Shown here: in pieces, positions 47,658 through 57,250 of the stretch
Layout of the letters: every line of letters begins with the position of its first letter
Numbering within the stretch: position 1 is the first letter of the stretch
Assembly: GCF_031583145.1 (NCBI RefSeq)
Contig: NZ_CP134050.1
Coordinates: 2,238,501-2,302,500 of the forward strand
Direction: 5' to 3'
Length of the DNA stretch: 64,000 bases
From: Brevibacillus brevis
GTDB taxonomy: Bacteria > Bacillota > Bacilli > Brevibacillales > Brevibacillaceae
Program-made: the position numbers and the translations under genes
The notes under the pieces: generated by a model
Database searches by the model: none
What the model saw: only the letters and a program-made list of their open reading frames with translations
Told to the model about the DNA's origin: nothing

Positions 47658-49719
47658 GCGCGATTTGCTCCTGGAAGTTGGATTGGAAGAAATGCCTGCC
47701 CGCTTTGTCGCATCGGCGGCAGCGCAATTGAAAGAACGGGTGGAGAAATGGCTGGCGGAACAGCGCGTTCCGTTCGACGGGATCTCCTCGATGGAGACGC
47801 CTCGACGCTTTGCCGTTCTCGTGAGCGGTCTCGCCGAGAAGCAGCCTGACCGCAACGACGAAGCCAAAGGACCTGCGCGCAAGATCGCCCAGGACGAAGC
47901 AGGCAACTGGACGAAGGCGGCGCTCGGATTTGCCCGCAGCAACGGCGTATCGCCGGAGGAGCTGTACTTCAAGGACGTAAACGGTGTGGAGTACGTACAC
48001 GCCCGCAAATCGGAAGCGGGAAAAGAGACTCGTGAGCTTTTGCCGCAGCTCGCCGACGTTATCGCGGGCATGAACTTCCCGAAAAACATGCGCTGGGGCG
48101 CCAACGATCTGAAGTACGTTCGTCCGATTCGCTGGCTGGTGGCTCTGTTCGGGAACGAGCTGATCGACCTCGAGATCGCCGGGGTAAAAAGCGGGCGAGT
48201 CACTCGCGGTCACCGCTTCCTCGGTACGGACGTGGAGATTCAGACTCCTGACGAATACAAAGGCAAGCTTGCCGAGCAGCATGTCATGGTTGACCCGGAG
48301 GAACGCCGTGCGACGATCGTGGAGCAGATTCGCCGAATGGAACAGGAAAATGGATGGAACATTCCGATGGACGAAGGACTGCTCGACGAAGTCGTCCACC
48401 TGGTGGAATATCCGACAGCGCTGTACGGTACGTTCGAAGAAGAGTTCCTGAGCATTCCCCGCGAGGTGCTGGTGACCTCCATGCGCGAGCATCAGCGCTA
48501 CTTCCCGGTGGAAAACGCTGAGGGTCAGCTGCTCAACCACTTCGTGACTGTGCGGAACGGCGACTCTCGCGCTCTGGAAAACGTGGCAAAAGGGAACGAA
48601 AAAGTGTTGCGTGCCCGCCTTTCGGACGCCCGCTTCTTCTACGTGGAAGACCAGAAGCTGTCGATCGACAGCTGCCTGAAAAAACTGGAGACAATCGTTT
48701 TCCACGAGGAATTGGGAACGATCGGAGACAAAGTGCGCCGCGTGCGCAAGACGGCTGCCCAAATCGCTGCAAAACTCGGCGTAAGTCAGGAAGAAGCGAA
48801 GCAGGTCGACCGGATCGCAGAGATCGCCAAATTCGATCTGGTCACCAACATGGTCGGGGAATTCCCGGAGCTGCAAGGCATCATGGGCGAGGACTACGCT
48901 CGCAAAGCGGGAGAAGCCGACGTCGTTGCACGTGGGGTATTTGAGCACTATTTGCCGCGCTTTGCCGGCGACCTGACGCCGAAGTCCGCCCAAGGCGCCA
49001 TCGTCAGCCTGGCCGACAAGCTGGACACGATTATCGGGATCTTCTCGATCGGTATCGTACCGACCGGCTCCCAAGACCCGTACGGACTGCGCCGCATGGC
49101 TGCCGGTATCGTCACGATCCTTCTGGAGCGCGGCTGGCAGCTCTCGCTCGAACAGCTGTGGGACGCGACTCTTGAGACGTACGCAGCTCAGGGCGTAAAC
49201 AAACGGACTGCGGCAGAAGTGAAACAAGACCTGGTCGACTTCTTTGCCCTCCGCCTGAAAAACGTCCTGCAGGAAAACGAAGTGCGTTACGACGTGGTGG
49301 ATGCGGTCCTTTCCGCCGACCTGTCCTACGTGCCGATGATCATGGCAAAAGCCAAAGCCTTGATGGCGGCAGTGGCAGGAGAAGAGTTCAAGCTGGTCGT
49401 AGAGCAGTTCAACAGGGTTAACAACCTGGCGCAAAAAGCGGAGGCGGACAAAGTCGATGAAGCGCTGTTCGCGGAAGAGGTGGAGCGTTCGCTGTACCAG
49501 GCGTACCTGTCGGTGCAAAGGGAAGTGGATGGCCTGAGCGACCAGGACAAAGTCTTGGCGACCCTTTCGACCTTGCGCGAACCGATCCATGCGTTTTTCG
49601 ATAAAGTCATGGTGATGGCGGACGATCAGGCGGTCCGGGCCAACAGGCTGGGTCTGCTGCTGCGTCTGTCCCGTCTCATCTACGGGTACGCAGATTTCTC
49701 CAAACTCGTCTTTGCATAA
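47650..49719 (+). CDS. glyS: Glycyl-tRNA synthetase beta subunit
   Basis: 689-aa tRNA-binding subunit of glycyl-tRNA synthetase. It begins [18 protein letters not shown] and continues with [27 protein letters not shown] and the HD-like region [20 protein letters not shown]; the C-terminal DALR-type anticodon domain includes [23 protein letters not shown] 47650 follows AAAGGAGAGGG and overlaps glyQ. Expression requires T-box readthrough. Confidence 0.97.
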   Translation: MSKRDLLLEVGLEEMPARFVASAAAQLKERVEKWLAEQRVPFDGISSMETPRRFAVLVSGLAEKQPDRNDEAKGPARKIAQDEAGNWTKAALGFARSNGVSPEELYFKDVNGVEYVHARKSEAGKETRELLPQLADVIAGMNFPKNMRWGANDLKYVRPIRWLVALFGNELIDLEIAGVKSGRVTRGHRFLGTDVEIQTPDEYKGKLAEQHVMVDPEERRATIVEQIRRMEQENGWNIPMDEGLLDEVVHLVEYPTALYGTFEEEFLSIPREVLVTSMREHQRYFPVENAEGQLLNHFVTVRNGDSRALENVAKGNEKVLRARLSDARFFYVEDQKLSIDSCLKKLETIVFHEELGTIGDKVRRVRKTAAQIAAKLGVSQEEAKQVDRIAEIAKFDLVTNMVGEFPELQGIMGEDYARKAGEADVVARGVFEHYLPRFAGDLTPKSAQGAIVSLADKLDTIIGIFSIGIVPTGSQDPYGLRRMAAGIVTILLERGWQLSLEQLWDATLETYAAQGVNKRTAAEVKQDLVDFFALRLKNVLQENEVRYDVVDAVLSADLSYVPMIMAKAKALMAAVAGEEFKLVVEQFNRVNNLAQKAEADKVDEALFAEEVERSLYQAYLSVQREVDGLSDQDKVLATLSTLREPIHAFFDKVMVMADDQAVRANRLGLLLRLSRLIYGYADFSKLVFA

Positions 49720-49734
49720 ATCCATACGGCCGAT

Positions 49735-49770
49735 TGCCTCCGCCCACACTGTGGCGGGGGCACCTTTTTT
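49735..49770 (+). terminator. Terminator of glyQS
   Basis: TGCCTCCGCC (49735-49744), 8-nt loop, GGCGGGGGCA (49753-49762), CC, then six T. Confidence 0.9.
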
Positions 49771-49842
49771 GCTCGCGAAAGAAGGAATATCCGGTCGAAT
49801 AGAGTAATACTAGGAAGAGGTAACTGACTAAAGCCGGGGTGA

Positions 49843-50487
49843 TTGGTCATCGAGCTTACCAAACGACAAGAGCAGATTTTACAGATAGTGAAGGATGAAG
49901 GGCCGATTACAGGGGAGCACATCGCGGAGAAGCTGAGTTTGACCAGGGCGACGCTCCGTCCCGACCTATCCATCCTCACGATGTCAGGTTATTTAGAAGC
50001 CAGACCTCGGGTCGGGTATTTTTATTCTGGCAGACCCGCAAGCTCGGTCATTAGTGAACGGCTTCACAAGCTTCTCGTCAATGACTACAAAGCGGTTCCG
50101 ATCGTTGTTTCCGAATCAGCCTCCGCTTACGATGCCATCGTGACCCTGTTTCTGGAGGACGTAGGCACGTTGTTCGTCGTGAATCAGAAGGGGTACCTGG
50201 CAGGAGTCATTTCACGGAAAGACTTGCTGCGCGCTTCGCTTGGCAACAAGACGCTGGAGGATGTTCCCGTCAGCATCATCATGTCGCGCATGCCCAATAT
50301 AATCACGTGTGCGCCTGAAGAGACGCTTTACGCGGCAGCCAAAAAATTGATCGACTTTCAGATCGATTCCCTGCCCGTCGTCCGTCCCAGCGAAGACGAT
50401 TCCAAGCAGATGGAGTTGATCGGGCGAGTCACCAAGACAACGATCGCAAAAGCATTTGTAGAATTGGGCAGCGAACCGAAAGTGTAG
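49843..50487 (+). CDS. ccpN: Catabolite repressor CcpN
   Basis: 214-aa repressor of gluconeogenic genes (gapB, pckA in B. subtilis). HTH at about 5-50 (RQEQILQIVKDEGPITGEHI, then LTRATLRPDLSILTMSGYLEARP), then two CBS domains (DVGTLFVVNQKGYLAGVISR; IDFQIDSLPVVRP) that sense nucleotide and metabolite levels. TTG 49843 is the only start after the in-frame TGA at 49840-49842, with GGGGTGA just upstream. yqfL follows after 11 bases, its known functional partner. Confidence 0.95.
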   Translation: MVIELTKRQEQILQIVKDEGPITGEHIAEKLSLTRATLRPDLSILTMSGYLEARPRVGYFYSGRPASSVISERLHKLLVNDYKAVPIVVSESASAYDAIVTLFLEDVGTLFVVNQKGYLAGVISRKDLLRASLGNKTLEDVPVSIIMSRMPNIITCAPEETLYAAAKKLIDFQIDSLPVVRPSEDDSKQMELIGRVTKTTIAKAFVELGSEPKV

Positions 50488-50498
50488 GAGGAGAAGCG

Positions 50499-51335
50499 AT
50501 GCAAGGTAACAGTCAAGGACAACTCATCTATGTGGTCTCGGACTCCATCGGCGAGACGGCCGAGCTCGTCGTGCGCGCTGGGGCCAGCCAGTTTGACCGA
50601 TTTCTGATCGACGTTCAAAAGTATCCCTACATAGAAGACAAAGAATCCATCGACGAGATCATTGCTTCCGCCAAAGAGTCCAAGGCAATGATCGTTTTTA
50701 CTTTAGTGATTCCGGAACTGAATACATACATTACGCAGCAGGCCGCTCTGCACGGCATTCCGGCGATCGACGTCATGGGGCCGCTCATGCAAACCCTGCA
50801 AAATATGCTGCAGGAACCGCCTTCCGGCAAGCCCGGCCTGGTCCGCCGCCTGGACGAAGAGTATTTCCGCAAGGTAGACGCCATCGAGTTTGCCGTCAAG
50901 TACGATGACGGCCGCGACCCGCGGGGGCTTCTCCGCGCTGATGTCGTGCTGATCGGCGTATCCCGCACCTCGAAGACGCCGCTGTCCATGTATTTGGCCA
51001 ATAAGCGGTTGAAGGTTGCGAATGTGCCGCTGGTGCCGGAAGTGGAGCCGCCGGAGGAACTGTTCCAGCTGCCTCCCGAGCGCTGCATCGGGCTGACGAT
51101 CAATCCTGAACAGCTCAACGGCATTCGCACGGAGCGACTCAAGGCCCTCGGACTCACCGCTCAGGCGAACTACGCCAACCTGGAGCGCATCAACGAGGAG
51201 CTGGAATACTCCAACAAGATCATCAAGCGTCTGGGGTGCCCCGTTATCGACGTCTCCAGAAAGGCGGTCGAGGAAACGGCCAACATTATTTTGGAGATCA
51301 TCCGCAAAAACAACCTGCGCAGCGAAAAGAAATAG
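50499..51335 (+). CDS. yqfL: Pyruvate, phosphate dikinase regulatory-type protein YqfL
   Basis: 278-aa member of the PSRP (DUF299) family, bifunctional kinase/phosphorylases that act on PPDK or PEP synthase; B. subtilis YqfL modulates CcpN activity. The P-loop G153-VSRTSK-T160 and the start VSDSIGETAELVVRA are family hallmarks. No ppdK gene is nearby, so the CcpN role is the likelier one here. AGGAGGAGAAG precedes ATG 50499. dnaG follows after about 190 bases. Confidence 0.93.
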   Translation: MQGNSQGQLIYVVSDSIGETAELVVRAGASQFDRFLIDVQKYPYIEDKESIDEIIASAKESKAMIVFTLVIPELNTYITQQAALHGIPAIDVMGPLMQTLQNMLQEPPSGKPGLVRRLDEEYFRKVDAIEFAVKYDDGRDPRGLLRADVVLIGVSRTSKTPLSMYLANKRLKVANVPLVPEVEPPEELFQLPPERCIGLTINPEQLNGIRTERLKALGLTAQANYANLERINEELEYSNKIIKRLGCPVIDVSRKAVEETANIILEIIRKNNLRSEKK

Positions 51336-51340
51336 GTCAA

Positions 51341-51493
51341 AAGAAGGAATTTGACGTTTTTTGTAGAAAACAAGTAGGACGCAAGTAGCGAACTGGGCAG
51401 TGCCCTGCGTTTATTGCTCTAGAAAATGTGGAAAAGTAGAAAAGAAGTGCGATCACAAGAAGGAAATTGACGAATTTTGACGAACTAAATAAT
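51341..51493 (+). promoter_or_regulatory. Repeated -35-like region upstream of dnaG-sigA
   Basis: AAGAAGGAATTTGACG (51341-51356) recurs as AAGAAGGAAATTGACG (51457-51472), 15 of 16 identical, and a third TTGACG is at 51477-51482. Each could serve as a -35 box; TAAATAAT at 51486-51493 is the best -10 candidate but the spacing is short. The first copy also forms GTCAAA-N8-TTTGAC. Tandem promoters for the dnaG-sigA operon are plausible. Confidence 0.4.
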
Positions 51494-51529
51494 CTCGTCG
51501 TTCGATTCTCCGTGAAAAGGTGGATAGAG

Positions 51530-53392
51530 ATGGCTGGTCACACTTCTGAAGAGTTCGTAAGCCAAGTGCGTGCCGCTGTCGACATCGTAGACGTTGTAGG
51601 AGAGTATGTACAGCTGAGAAAAAGCGGTCGTGCCTTTCTCGGTCTATGCCCATTTCACTCTGAGAAGAGCCCTTCCTTTAACGTGAATGCGGAGCGACAG
51701 TTTTTTCATTGCTTCGGCTGCGGAGCCGGCGGGGATGTTTTTTCCTTCTTGATGAAAATCGAGCAGCTGACCTTCCCGGAGGCACTTCACAAACTGGCGG
51801 ATCGTGCCGGGATTGCAGTACCTGTGCCGCAGCAAGAAGAAGTATCGCCAGAGAAACGGGCGAAACAAGTGATGCAGGAAGCGCATCGTTTTGTTTCAAA
51901 TCTGTACCACTACGTGCTGACGGAGACCCCGTACGGTGTGGAGGCGATGAAGTACCTCACCCGTCGCGGGATGTCCAGACAGACGTTAACCGAGTATCAA
52001 ATTGGGTTTGCACCGGATTCTTGGGATTTTGTCACACAGTTTTTGACCAAGCGGAATTTTCCCCTGGATCTGATGGTGGAAGGCGGCTTACTGGCAAAAA
52101 GCGATGCCGGAAAGATTTTTGACCGTTTTCGCGGTCGCGTCATGTTTCCCATACACGATTCGCAGGGAAACGTCATCGGGTTCGGCGGACGGCTCCTGGA
52201 CAACAACCAGCCCAAGTCGCAGCCCAAGTATTTGAATAGTCCGGAAAGCCTCTTGTTCAACAAAAGCGCTACCCTCTTCAATCTTCATCGTGCAAGGCCG
52301 TATATACGAAAAAGGAAGCAAGCACTGTTGTTTGAAGGATACGTCGACGTGGTGTCCGCATGGCAGGCGGGCTTCATGCAAGGGGTTGCCACGTTGGGGA
52401 CGGCGCTGACAGAGCACCACGCCAGAATCCTTCGGCGGAATGTGGATTCAGTGGTTCTCTGCTACGACGGAGACGCAGCCGGACAAGAAGCAACGAGCAA
52501 GGCGATTCACGTTTTGCAGCAAGCCGGATTGATCGTTCGGATCGCGCCCTTGCCCCAGGGAACAGACCCGGATGACTACATTCGGCAGCATGGGGCCGAA
52601 GCGTTTTCCCAGCAGGTATTGCTCAAAGCAATGCCGGTCACGGCCTTCCGCTTGAAACATTTGCGGAGCCAGTACGTAATAAAAGATGAGACAGACAAGG
52701 CCCTCTTGATTGCGAAAGCGGTGGAAATCATCAACGAGCTGGACAGTCCGGTAGAACGCGACTTGTATCAGCGGCAATTGGCCGAAGAGTACTCCCTGAC
52801 TTTGGGCGATTTGAAGTGGGAGTCAAAGCGTGCTTACAAACAGCAAAAAAGTGAGCGGCAAAGGGATAAAGTGGCGCCAGCATGGAATAATAGTATAAAT
52901 AATGGCAAAGTTACGCTCGCGAAATCTCTGCCACCCGCTTACCACACGGCCGAGCGCAAACTGCTGTTTTACATGATGCGAAACAGCGATGTCGCTGTCC
53001 GTGTCCAGAAGGAATGCAGCGCCCACTTCCAGGTGGACGAACATGATGCGCTAGCGGCCTACTTGTACGCTTACTACGCAGAGGGAAACCCTGAAGACCC
53101 TGGAAAGTTTATACACTACGTGCAAGACGAATCGTTAAAGCAATTAGCCTCGGGATTGGCCATGATGGAGTATAAGGAAGACGTATCTGATTTAGAGATC
53201 AGCGACTACATCAAACAAGTGAATAACTACCCGAAGCGTGCCGAGTTGGAACGATTGCGCGAAGAGCAGCGGAGCTTACACCTCCAAGCGGCCGCAGCGG
53301 ACAGCGAGGATGCGCGCAAACAACTGGAAATTCAAGCAGCCATCACAGGGATGAAGATTCTTGAATTGGAAAATGCTTTAAAAGAAGGGTAG
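51530..53392 (+). CDS. dnaG: DNA primase
   Basis: 620-aa primase that lays RNA primers at the replication fork. Zinc-binding domain with C40-PF-H43 and C61-FG-C64; RNA polymerase core with the TOPRIM motifs LLFEGYVDVVSAW and LCYDGDAAGQEA; C-terminal DnaB-binding helical domain. ATG 51530 (MAGHTSEEFVSQVRAAVDIV) is six bases after AAGGTGG; an in-frame TTG at 51467 lies inside a putative promoter. sigA follows after 34 bases, the macromolecular-synthesis operon core. Confidence 0.96.
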   Translation: MAGHTSEEFVSQVRAAVDIVDVVGEYVQLRKSGRAFLGLCPFHSEKSPSFNVNAERQFFHCFGCGAGGDVFSFLMKIEQLTFPEALHKLADRAGIAVPVPQQEEVSPEKRAKQVMQEAHRFVSNLYHYVLTETPYGVEAMKYLTRRGMSRQTLTEYQIGFAPDSWDFVTQFLTKRNFPLDLMVEGGLLAKSDAGKIFDRFRGRVMFPIHDSQGNVIGFGGRLLDNNQPKSQPKYLNSPESLLFNKSATLFNLHRARPYIRKRKQALLFEGYVDVVSAWQAGFMQGVATLGTALTEHHARILRRNVDSVVLCYDGDAAGQEATSKAIHVLQQAGLIVRIAPLPQGTDPDDYIRQHGAEAFSQQVLLKAMPVTAFRLKHLRSQYVIKDETDKALLIAKAVEIINELDSPVERDLYQRQLAEEYSLTLGDLKWESKRAYKQQKSERQRDKVAPAWNNSINNGKVTLAKSLPPAYHTAERKLLFYMMRNSDVAVRVQKECSAHFQVDEHDALAAYLYAYYAEGNPEDPGKFIHYVQDESLKQLASGLAMMEYKEDVSDLEISDYIKQVNNYPKRAELERLREEQRSLHLQAAAADSEDARKQLEIQAAITGMKILELENALKEG

Positions 53393-53426
53393 CATCAGAT
53401 CATTCCCGGGGAAGGAGGGATAGTAG

Positions 53427-54551
53427 ATGAACAAACAAAACATCACTTCTGACATGGAAGCAATGTCCATCGAACAAGTGAAGGAACAATTGGTCGAATT
53501 AGGCAAGAAACGCGGTGCTCTGTCGTACAAAGAAATTACGGATCGCCTCTCCGGCTTTGAACAGGACTCCGACCAGATGGATGAATTTTTTGAGTACCTG
53601 GGCGATCAAGGCATTGAAATCAACAACCATGAGAACGACGATGATGAAGTTGACGAAATGATCATCAAGGATGAGGACAACGAAGAATTCGATTTTGACG
53701 ATCTCTCTGTTCCACCCGGAATTAAGATCAATGACCCTGTACGGATGTACCTTAAGGAAATCGGTCGTGTGCCTCTGCTCTCCGCTGAAGAGGAGATCAA
53801 GCTGGCGCAGCGCATCGAGCAGGGGGATGAAGAAGCGAAACGCCGTCTGGCCGAAGCGAACCTCCGATTGGTGGTTTCGATTGCCAAGCGTTATGTTGGC
53901 CGCGGCATGCTTTTCCTCGATTTGATTCAGGAAGGCAACATGGGTCTGATCAAGGCGGTCGAAAAGTTTGACTACCGCAAAGGCTACAAGTTCAGTACCT
54001 ATGCCACTTGGTGGATCCGCCAGGCTATCACCCGCGCGATCGCTGACCAGGCACGTACGATCCGGATCCCTGTGCATATGGTGGAAACGATCAACAAGCT
54101 GATTCGCGTATCCAGGCAGCTCTTGCAGGAGCTGGGCCGCGAGCCGATGCCAGAGGAAATTGCGGAAAAGATGGATCTCACCCCGGAAAAAGTACGGGAA
54201 ATCATGAAGATTGCTCAAGAGCCGGTTTCGTTGGAGACTCCGATCGGGGAAGAAGACGATTCGCACCTGGGCGACTTCATCGAGGATCAGGATGCCCTGG
54301 AGCCTTCGGATGCCGCTGCTTACGAGCTGTTGAAGGAGCAGTTGGAAGACGTGCTCGACACGTTGACGGACCGGGAAGAAAACGTATTGCGCCTGCGCTT
54401 TGGTCTCGATGACGGACGCACGCGTACGCTGGAAGAAGTGGGAAAGGTTTTTGGCGTGACCCGCGAGCGGATTCGTCAGATCGAGGCAAAAGCTCTGCGC
54501 AAACTTCGTCATCCAAGTCGAAGCAAGCGCTTAAAAGATTTCCTGGAATAA
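53427..54551 (+). CDS. sigA: Primary RNA polymerase sigma factor SigA (RpoD)
   Basis: 374-aa housekeeping sigma factor. Region 1.2 ([20 protein letters not shown]) at about 101-120, region 2 ([34 protein letters not shown] [20 protein letters not shown]), region 3, and region 4.2 ([20 protein letters not shown] then [15 protein letters not shown]). Region 1.1 is acidic. Length equals the B. subtilis protein (371). GAAGGAGGG precedes ATG 53427. Cotranscribed with dnaG; a terminator follows. Confidence 0.98.
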   Translation: MNKQNITSDMEAMSIEQVKEQLVELGKKRGALSYKEITDRLSGFEQDSDQMDEFFEYLGDQGIEINNHENDDDEVDEMIIKDEDNEEFDFDDLSVPPGIKINDPVRMYLKEIGRVPLLSAEEEIKLAQRIEQGDEEAKRRLAEANLRLVVSIAKRYVGRGMLFLDLIQEGNMGLIKAVEKFDYRKGYKFSTYATWWIRQAITRAIADQARTIRIPVHMVETINKLIRVSRQLLQELGREPMPEEIAEKMDLTPEKVREIMKIAQEPVSLETPIGEEDDSHLGDFIEDQDALEPSDAAAYELLKEQLEDVLDTLTDREENVLRLRFGLDDGRTRTLEEVGKVFGVTRERIRQIEAKALRKLRHPSRSKRLKDFLE

Positions 54552-54570
54552 CCGATATAAGGAATAGGTG

Positions 54571-54603
54571 GCCTACGTACAGCCGACGTAGGCTTTTCTT
54601 TTT
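54571..54603 (+). terminator. Terminator of dnaG-sigA
   Basis: GCCTACGT (54571-54578), 7-nt loop, ACGTAGGC (54586-54593), TTTTCTTTTT. Confidence 0.9.
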
Positions 54604-54647
54604 CCAGCTATCAAGACCGTTGCCGTCGAAAGTAAGGAGGGGCCGCG

Positions 54648-55568
54648 TTGGACGACCAGCGCAAACGAACCATCATAGCCGAGATCGAAAACTGGCGGCG
54701 CAACCATTTGCTGCCTGAACATTACTGCATTTTCCTGTTAAACTTGTATACGGAAGGGGACAGGCCTCCTGCTGCGGAAACCGCTACGAAACAAGAACGG
54801 AAGAAGGGCGATGTATTGGGCGCGGGATCGGCAAGCGATCGAGGACATGCTGCTTCTGCCTCCTATGTGTACGAAACGAAGTACGTATCGCCTGTGACAG
54901 GCAAAATGGTAATGGCTTGGCTGCTTGGTGCCTTTGTCATTGCCGGTTTGATCTTGCTTGCTTTTCATTTTAACCGTTTTCAAACCCCAATGCAAATTAC
55001 CATCTTTGCCTGTTTCGCACTCGTTTTCTATATTCTGGGACTTGTCTTCCGACGGTCGGCTCCGCCGCTGACCCATCTGTTTTTATGCCTGTGCTTCCTC
55101 ATTTTGATCGCGGGAGGCGTATACTGCGTCAAGCAGCTAGGCGGATCCCAGCCGGTGGTCCTGCTTTACCTGGGCGTCATCTGTGTCCTTCTCTGCATCA
55201 GTGCATTTGTGTTTGGCTATGCGTATTTGCTGTACGGAGGGATGCTTGGGCTTGCCTTGCTGTACGGGGTTGCGACAGTGGATCGGGTGAGCAGGGAGTA
55301 TACGTGGTGGCGGTCCGAGCTGTACTGGGTGCCGCTCGCGTGTCTGCTGACCGGACTCGGATTTCTCATGAACAACGGGAACCCGAAATGGGCGAGCGTC
55401 TTTGCCGTATGTGGCCTTGCCGCTTTTTTCGGGGCGGAGCTGCAGTCTCTGTACATTCCGGAGGCGAAGCGGGACGTCATTCAGCTTCTCTTGTTTATCA
55501 AAGTGTTTTTGGCCTCGGCCTTGTTTTTCTTTACGCGCCGTTACTGGTTTGCGTGGCTGCGCCTGTAA
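54648..55568 (+). CDS. Polytopic membrane protein, DUF2157-like
   Basis: 306-aa membrane protein of unknown function. Residues 1-40 (RKRTIIAEIENWRRNHLLPE) resemble the N-terminal helical segment of DUF2157 proteins; a polar linker to about 85 is followed by eight or so hydrophobic helices to the end. Assignment to DUF2157 rests on this layout only. TTG 54648 follows AAGGAGG at seven bases. It is a single gene after the sigA terminator; the next gene, a small membrane protein, is 83 bases away. Confidence 0.75.
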   Translation: MDDQRKRTIIAEIENWRRNHLLPEHYCIFLLNLYTEGDRPPAAETATKQERKKGDVLGAGSASDRGHAASASYVYETKYVSPVTGKMVMAWLLGAFVIAGLILLAFHFNRFQTPMQITIFACFALVFYILGLVFRRSAPPLTHLFLCLCFLILIAGGVYCVKQLGGSQPVVLLYLGVICVLLCISAFVFGYAYLLYGGMLGLALLYGVATVDRVSREYTWWRSELYWVPLACLLTGLGFLMNNGNPKWASVFAVCGLAAFFGAELQSLYIPEAKRDVIQLLLFIKVFLASALFFFTRRYWFAWLRL

Positions 55569-55612
55569 AGATCGAATTTTGAGAAACGCTCGTTTTCCGA
55601 ACAGCCCCTCTC

Positions 55613-55621
55613 TGCTAGAAT
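55613..55621 (+). promoter_or_regulatory. Extended -10 promoter candidate
   Basis: TG-C-TAGAAT (55613-55621), 30 bases before the 54-aa membrane protein gene; -35 region TTTTCC (55593-55598) is weak. Confidence 0.4.
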
Positions 55622-55651
55622 CATAACGAGAGAGAAATCGAGGTGACGAAT

Positions 55652-55816
55652 GTGGAGAGCAAGTGGAAAGTACTAATCGGGATCTTGCTGGCTGCCATTT
55701 TTCTCGGAGGAGAGACGGCCGCCCAAATCATGGGGTACAAAACGTACAGTGTCGGATACATACTTGGGGCTCTTTCTTTTTTGGGAGCCATCGTGATGGG
55801 GGCGCGCCGAAAGTAG
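55652..55816 (+). CDS. Small membrane protein, 54 aa
   Basis: A short protein with two hydrophobic helices (KVLIGILLAAIFLGG, about 5-19, and YILGALSFLGAIVMG, about 36-50) and a basic C-terminus ARRK. GTG 55652 is five bases behind GAGGTGA; GTG 55643 is an in-frame alternative. A GC-rich hairpin with a T-rich tail overlaps its stop codon, which supports it as a transcribed unit. No named family recognised. Confidence 0.6.
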   Translation: MESKWKVLIGILLAAIFLGGETAAQIMGYKTYSVGYILGALSFLGAIVMGARRK

Positions 55817-55836
55817 GCGCGTTCTTTTCTTTTTGG
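55803..55836 (+). terminator. Terminator after the 54-aa membrane protein
   Basis: CGCGCC (55803-55808), GGCGCG (55816-55821), then TTCTTTTCTTTTT. Confidence 0.65.
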
Positions 55837-55880
55837 AACAACATTCTGAAGATTCATCACACAGGAGAAGCTGGATGTAG

Positions 55881-55914
55881 TATAATGGTAAAAGAATTCT
55901 GAACAAACGCTCAG
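55881..55914 (+). promoter_or_regulatory. Promoter -10 and candidate operator of the acyl-CoA dehydrogenase gene
   Basis: A consensus TATAAT (55881-55886) lacks a good -35. Just downstream of the expected start point, CTGAACAAACGCTCAG (55899-55914) is an imperfect palindrome (6 of 8 paired positions) that resembles sites of TetR-type fatty-acid regulators (FadR-like). Operator role is inference. Confidence 0.4.
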
Positions 55915-55973
55915 TCGAAATGATGTACAGCCTTTCATTCCTGAACTTAAGCGCTTTCAAGGAGGGTGTCGAA

Positions 55974-57113
55974 ATGAACTATGATCTGACCCAGGAACAG
56001 CTCATGCTGAAAAAGATGATACGGGAATTCGCCGATGAGGTCGTGGCTCCGGGAGCGGATGAGCGCGACCGTACGAAGCAGTTTCCGGTAGAGGTATTCA
56101 AGCAAATGTCGGAATTGAATCTGATGGGCCTGCCTTTTTCGGAAGAGTACGGGGGAGCGGGAGCCGATACCGTCAGCTTCGCCATCGTAGTGGAAGAGCT
56201 GAGCCGGGCATGCGGGTCGACAGGGATCACGTATTCCGCACATATCTCGCTGGGGGGCGCACCGCTGTCTCTGTTCGGGACAGAGGAGCAAAAGCGGACG
56301 TACTTGTCGAAAATTTGCTCGGGCGAAAGCTTTGGCGCTTTCGGATTGACGGAGCCAAATGCCGGTTCCGACGCGGGAGGAACGAAGACGACCGCTGTCC
56401 TGGATGGCGGGGAGTGGGTGATCAACGGATCCAAGTGCTTTATCACCAATGCTTCGTACGCCTCTTTCCTGGCACTGACTGCAGTGACGGACAAACAAAA
56501 AGGCGCACGGGGCATATCGGCGTTTATCGTTCCGACGGACTCACCCGGCTTTACTGTCTTGGCGAATTACGAAAAGCTGGGCTTGCACAGCTCGAACACA
56601 ACCGAGCTCGTGCTGGAAAACGTGCGGGTTCCGGAAGAGAATGTACTGGGCAAACAGGGGGAAGGCTTCAAGCAGTTCTTGATCACGCTCGATGGCGGGC
56701 GCATCGGGATCGGGGCCATGGCCGTAGGGATTGCCCAGGCTGCCTACGACAAAGCATTGCAATATGCGAAGCAACGGACGGCATTCGGAAATTCTCTCAG
56801 CCATTTTCAGGCGATCCAGCACAAGCTCGCGGATATGGCAATGCAGATCGAGCTGGCGCGAGGCATGGTGTACAAGGCTGCCTGGCTTAAGGACCAGGGG
56901 CGCCGTTTTACGAAAGAAGCGGCAATGGCAAAGCTGTACGCTTCGGAAGTGGCAATGTCGGCGACGCACCAAGCGATCCAGATTCATGGCGGGTACGGCT
57001 ACATGCGCGAATATCAGGTGGAACGCTTCTTCCGCGACGCCAGACTCCTGGAAATCGGAGAAGGGACGTCAGAAATTTTACGCAATGTCATCGCCCGAGA
57101 AATCGGATGTTAA
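55974..57113 (+). CDS. Acyl-CoA dehydrogenase
   Basis: 379-aa FAD flavoenzyme for the first step of beta-oxidation or branched-chain acyl-CoA breakdown. N-terminal helices, then FGLTEPNAGSDAGGTKTTA, WVINGSKCFITNA, the C-terminal RTAFGNSLSHFQAIQHKLADMA and IHGGYGYMREYQVERFFRDA; the catalytic Glu lies in LEIGEGTSEI. This is the short-chain/branched (MmgC/BcdA-like) type. ATG 55974 follows AAGGAGGGTG. Stands alone between terminators, so it is not in a fad operon here. Confidence 0.93.
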   Translation: MNYDLTQEQLMLKKMIREFADEVVAPGADERDRTKQFPVEVFKQMSELNLMGLPFSEEYGGAGADTVSFAIVVEELSRACGSTGITYSAHISLGGAPLSLFGTEEQKRTYLSKICSGESFGAFGLTEPNAGSDAGGTKTTAVLDGGEWVINGSKCFITNASYASFLALTAVTDKQKGARGISAFIVPTDSPGFTVLANYEKLGLHSSNTTELVLENVRVPEENVLGKQGEGFKQFLITLDGGRIGIGAMAVGIAQAAYDKALQYAKQRTAFGNSLSHFQAIQHKLADMAMQIELARGMVYKAAWLKDQGRRFTKEAAMAKLYASEVAMSATHQAIQIHGGYGYMREYQVERFFRDARLLEIGEGTSEILRNVIAREIGC

Positions 57114-57127
57114 CCTCAATGCCCAGG

Positions 57128-57160
57128 ATCCCCGCTGCGTTCATGCAGCGGGGATTTTGT
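57128..57160 (+). terminator. Terminator after the acyl-CoA dehydrogenase gene
   Basis: ATCCCCGCTGC (57128-57138), 6-nt loop, GCAGCGGGGAT (57145-57155), TTTGT. Confidence 0.85.
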
Positions 57161-57250
57161 CGGTTCCTGCGCCGGGTTTGTGATGGATTTTGCATTGGGC
57201 AATCGGTTCCAAATAGGGTAGAATAGAGGAACGGAAGGTGAAGAATACTC

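Noticed and set aside
47491..49749. Long open frame on the minus strand opposite glyQ-glyS
   Set aside because: Same reason: a shadow produced by glyS codon bias, without ribosome site or recognisable protein.
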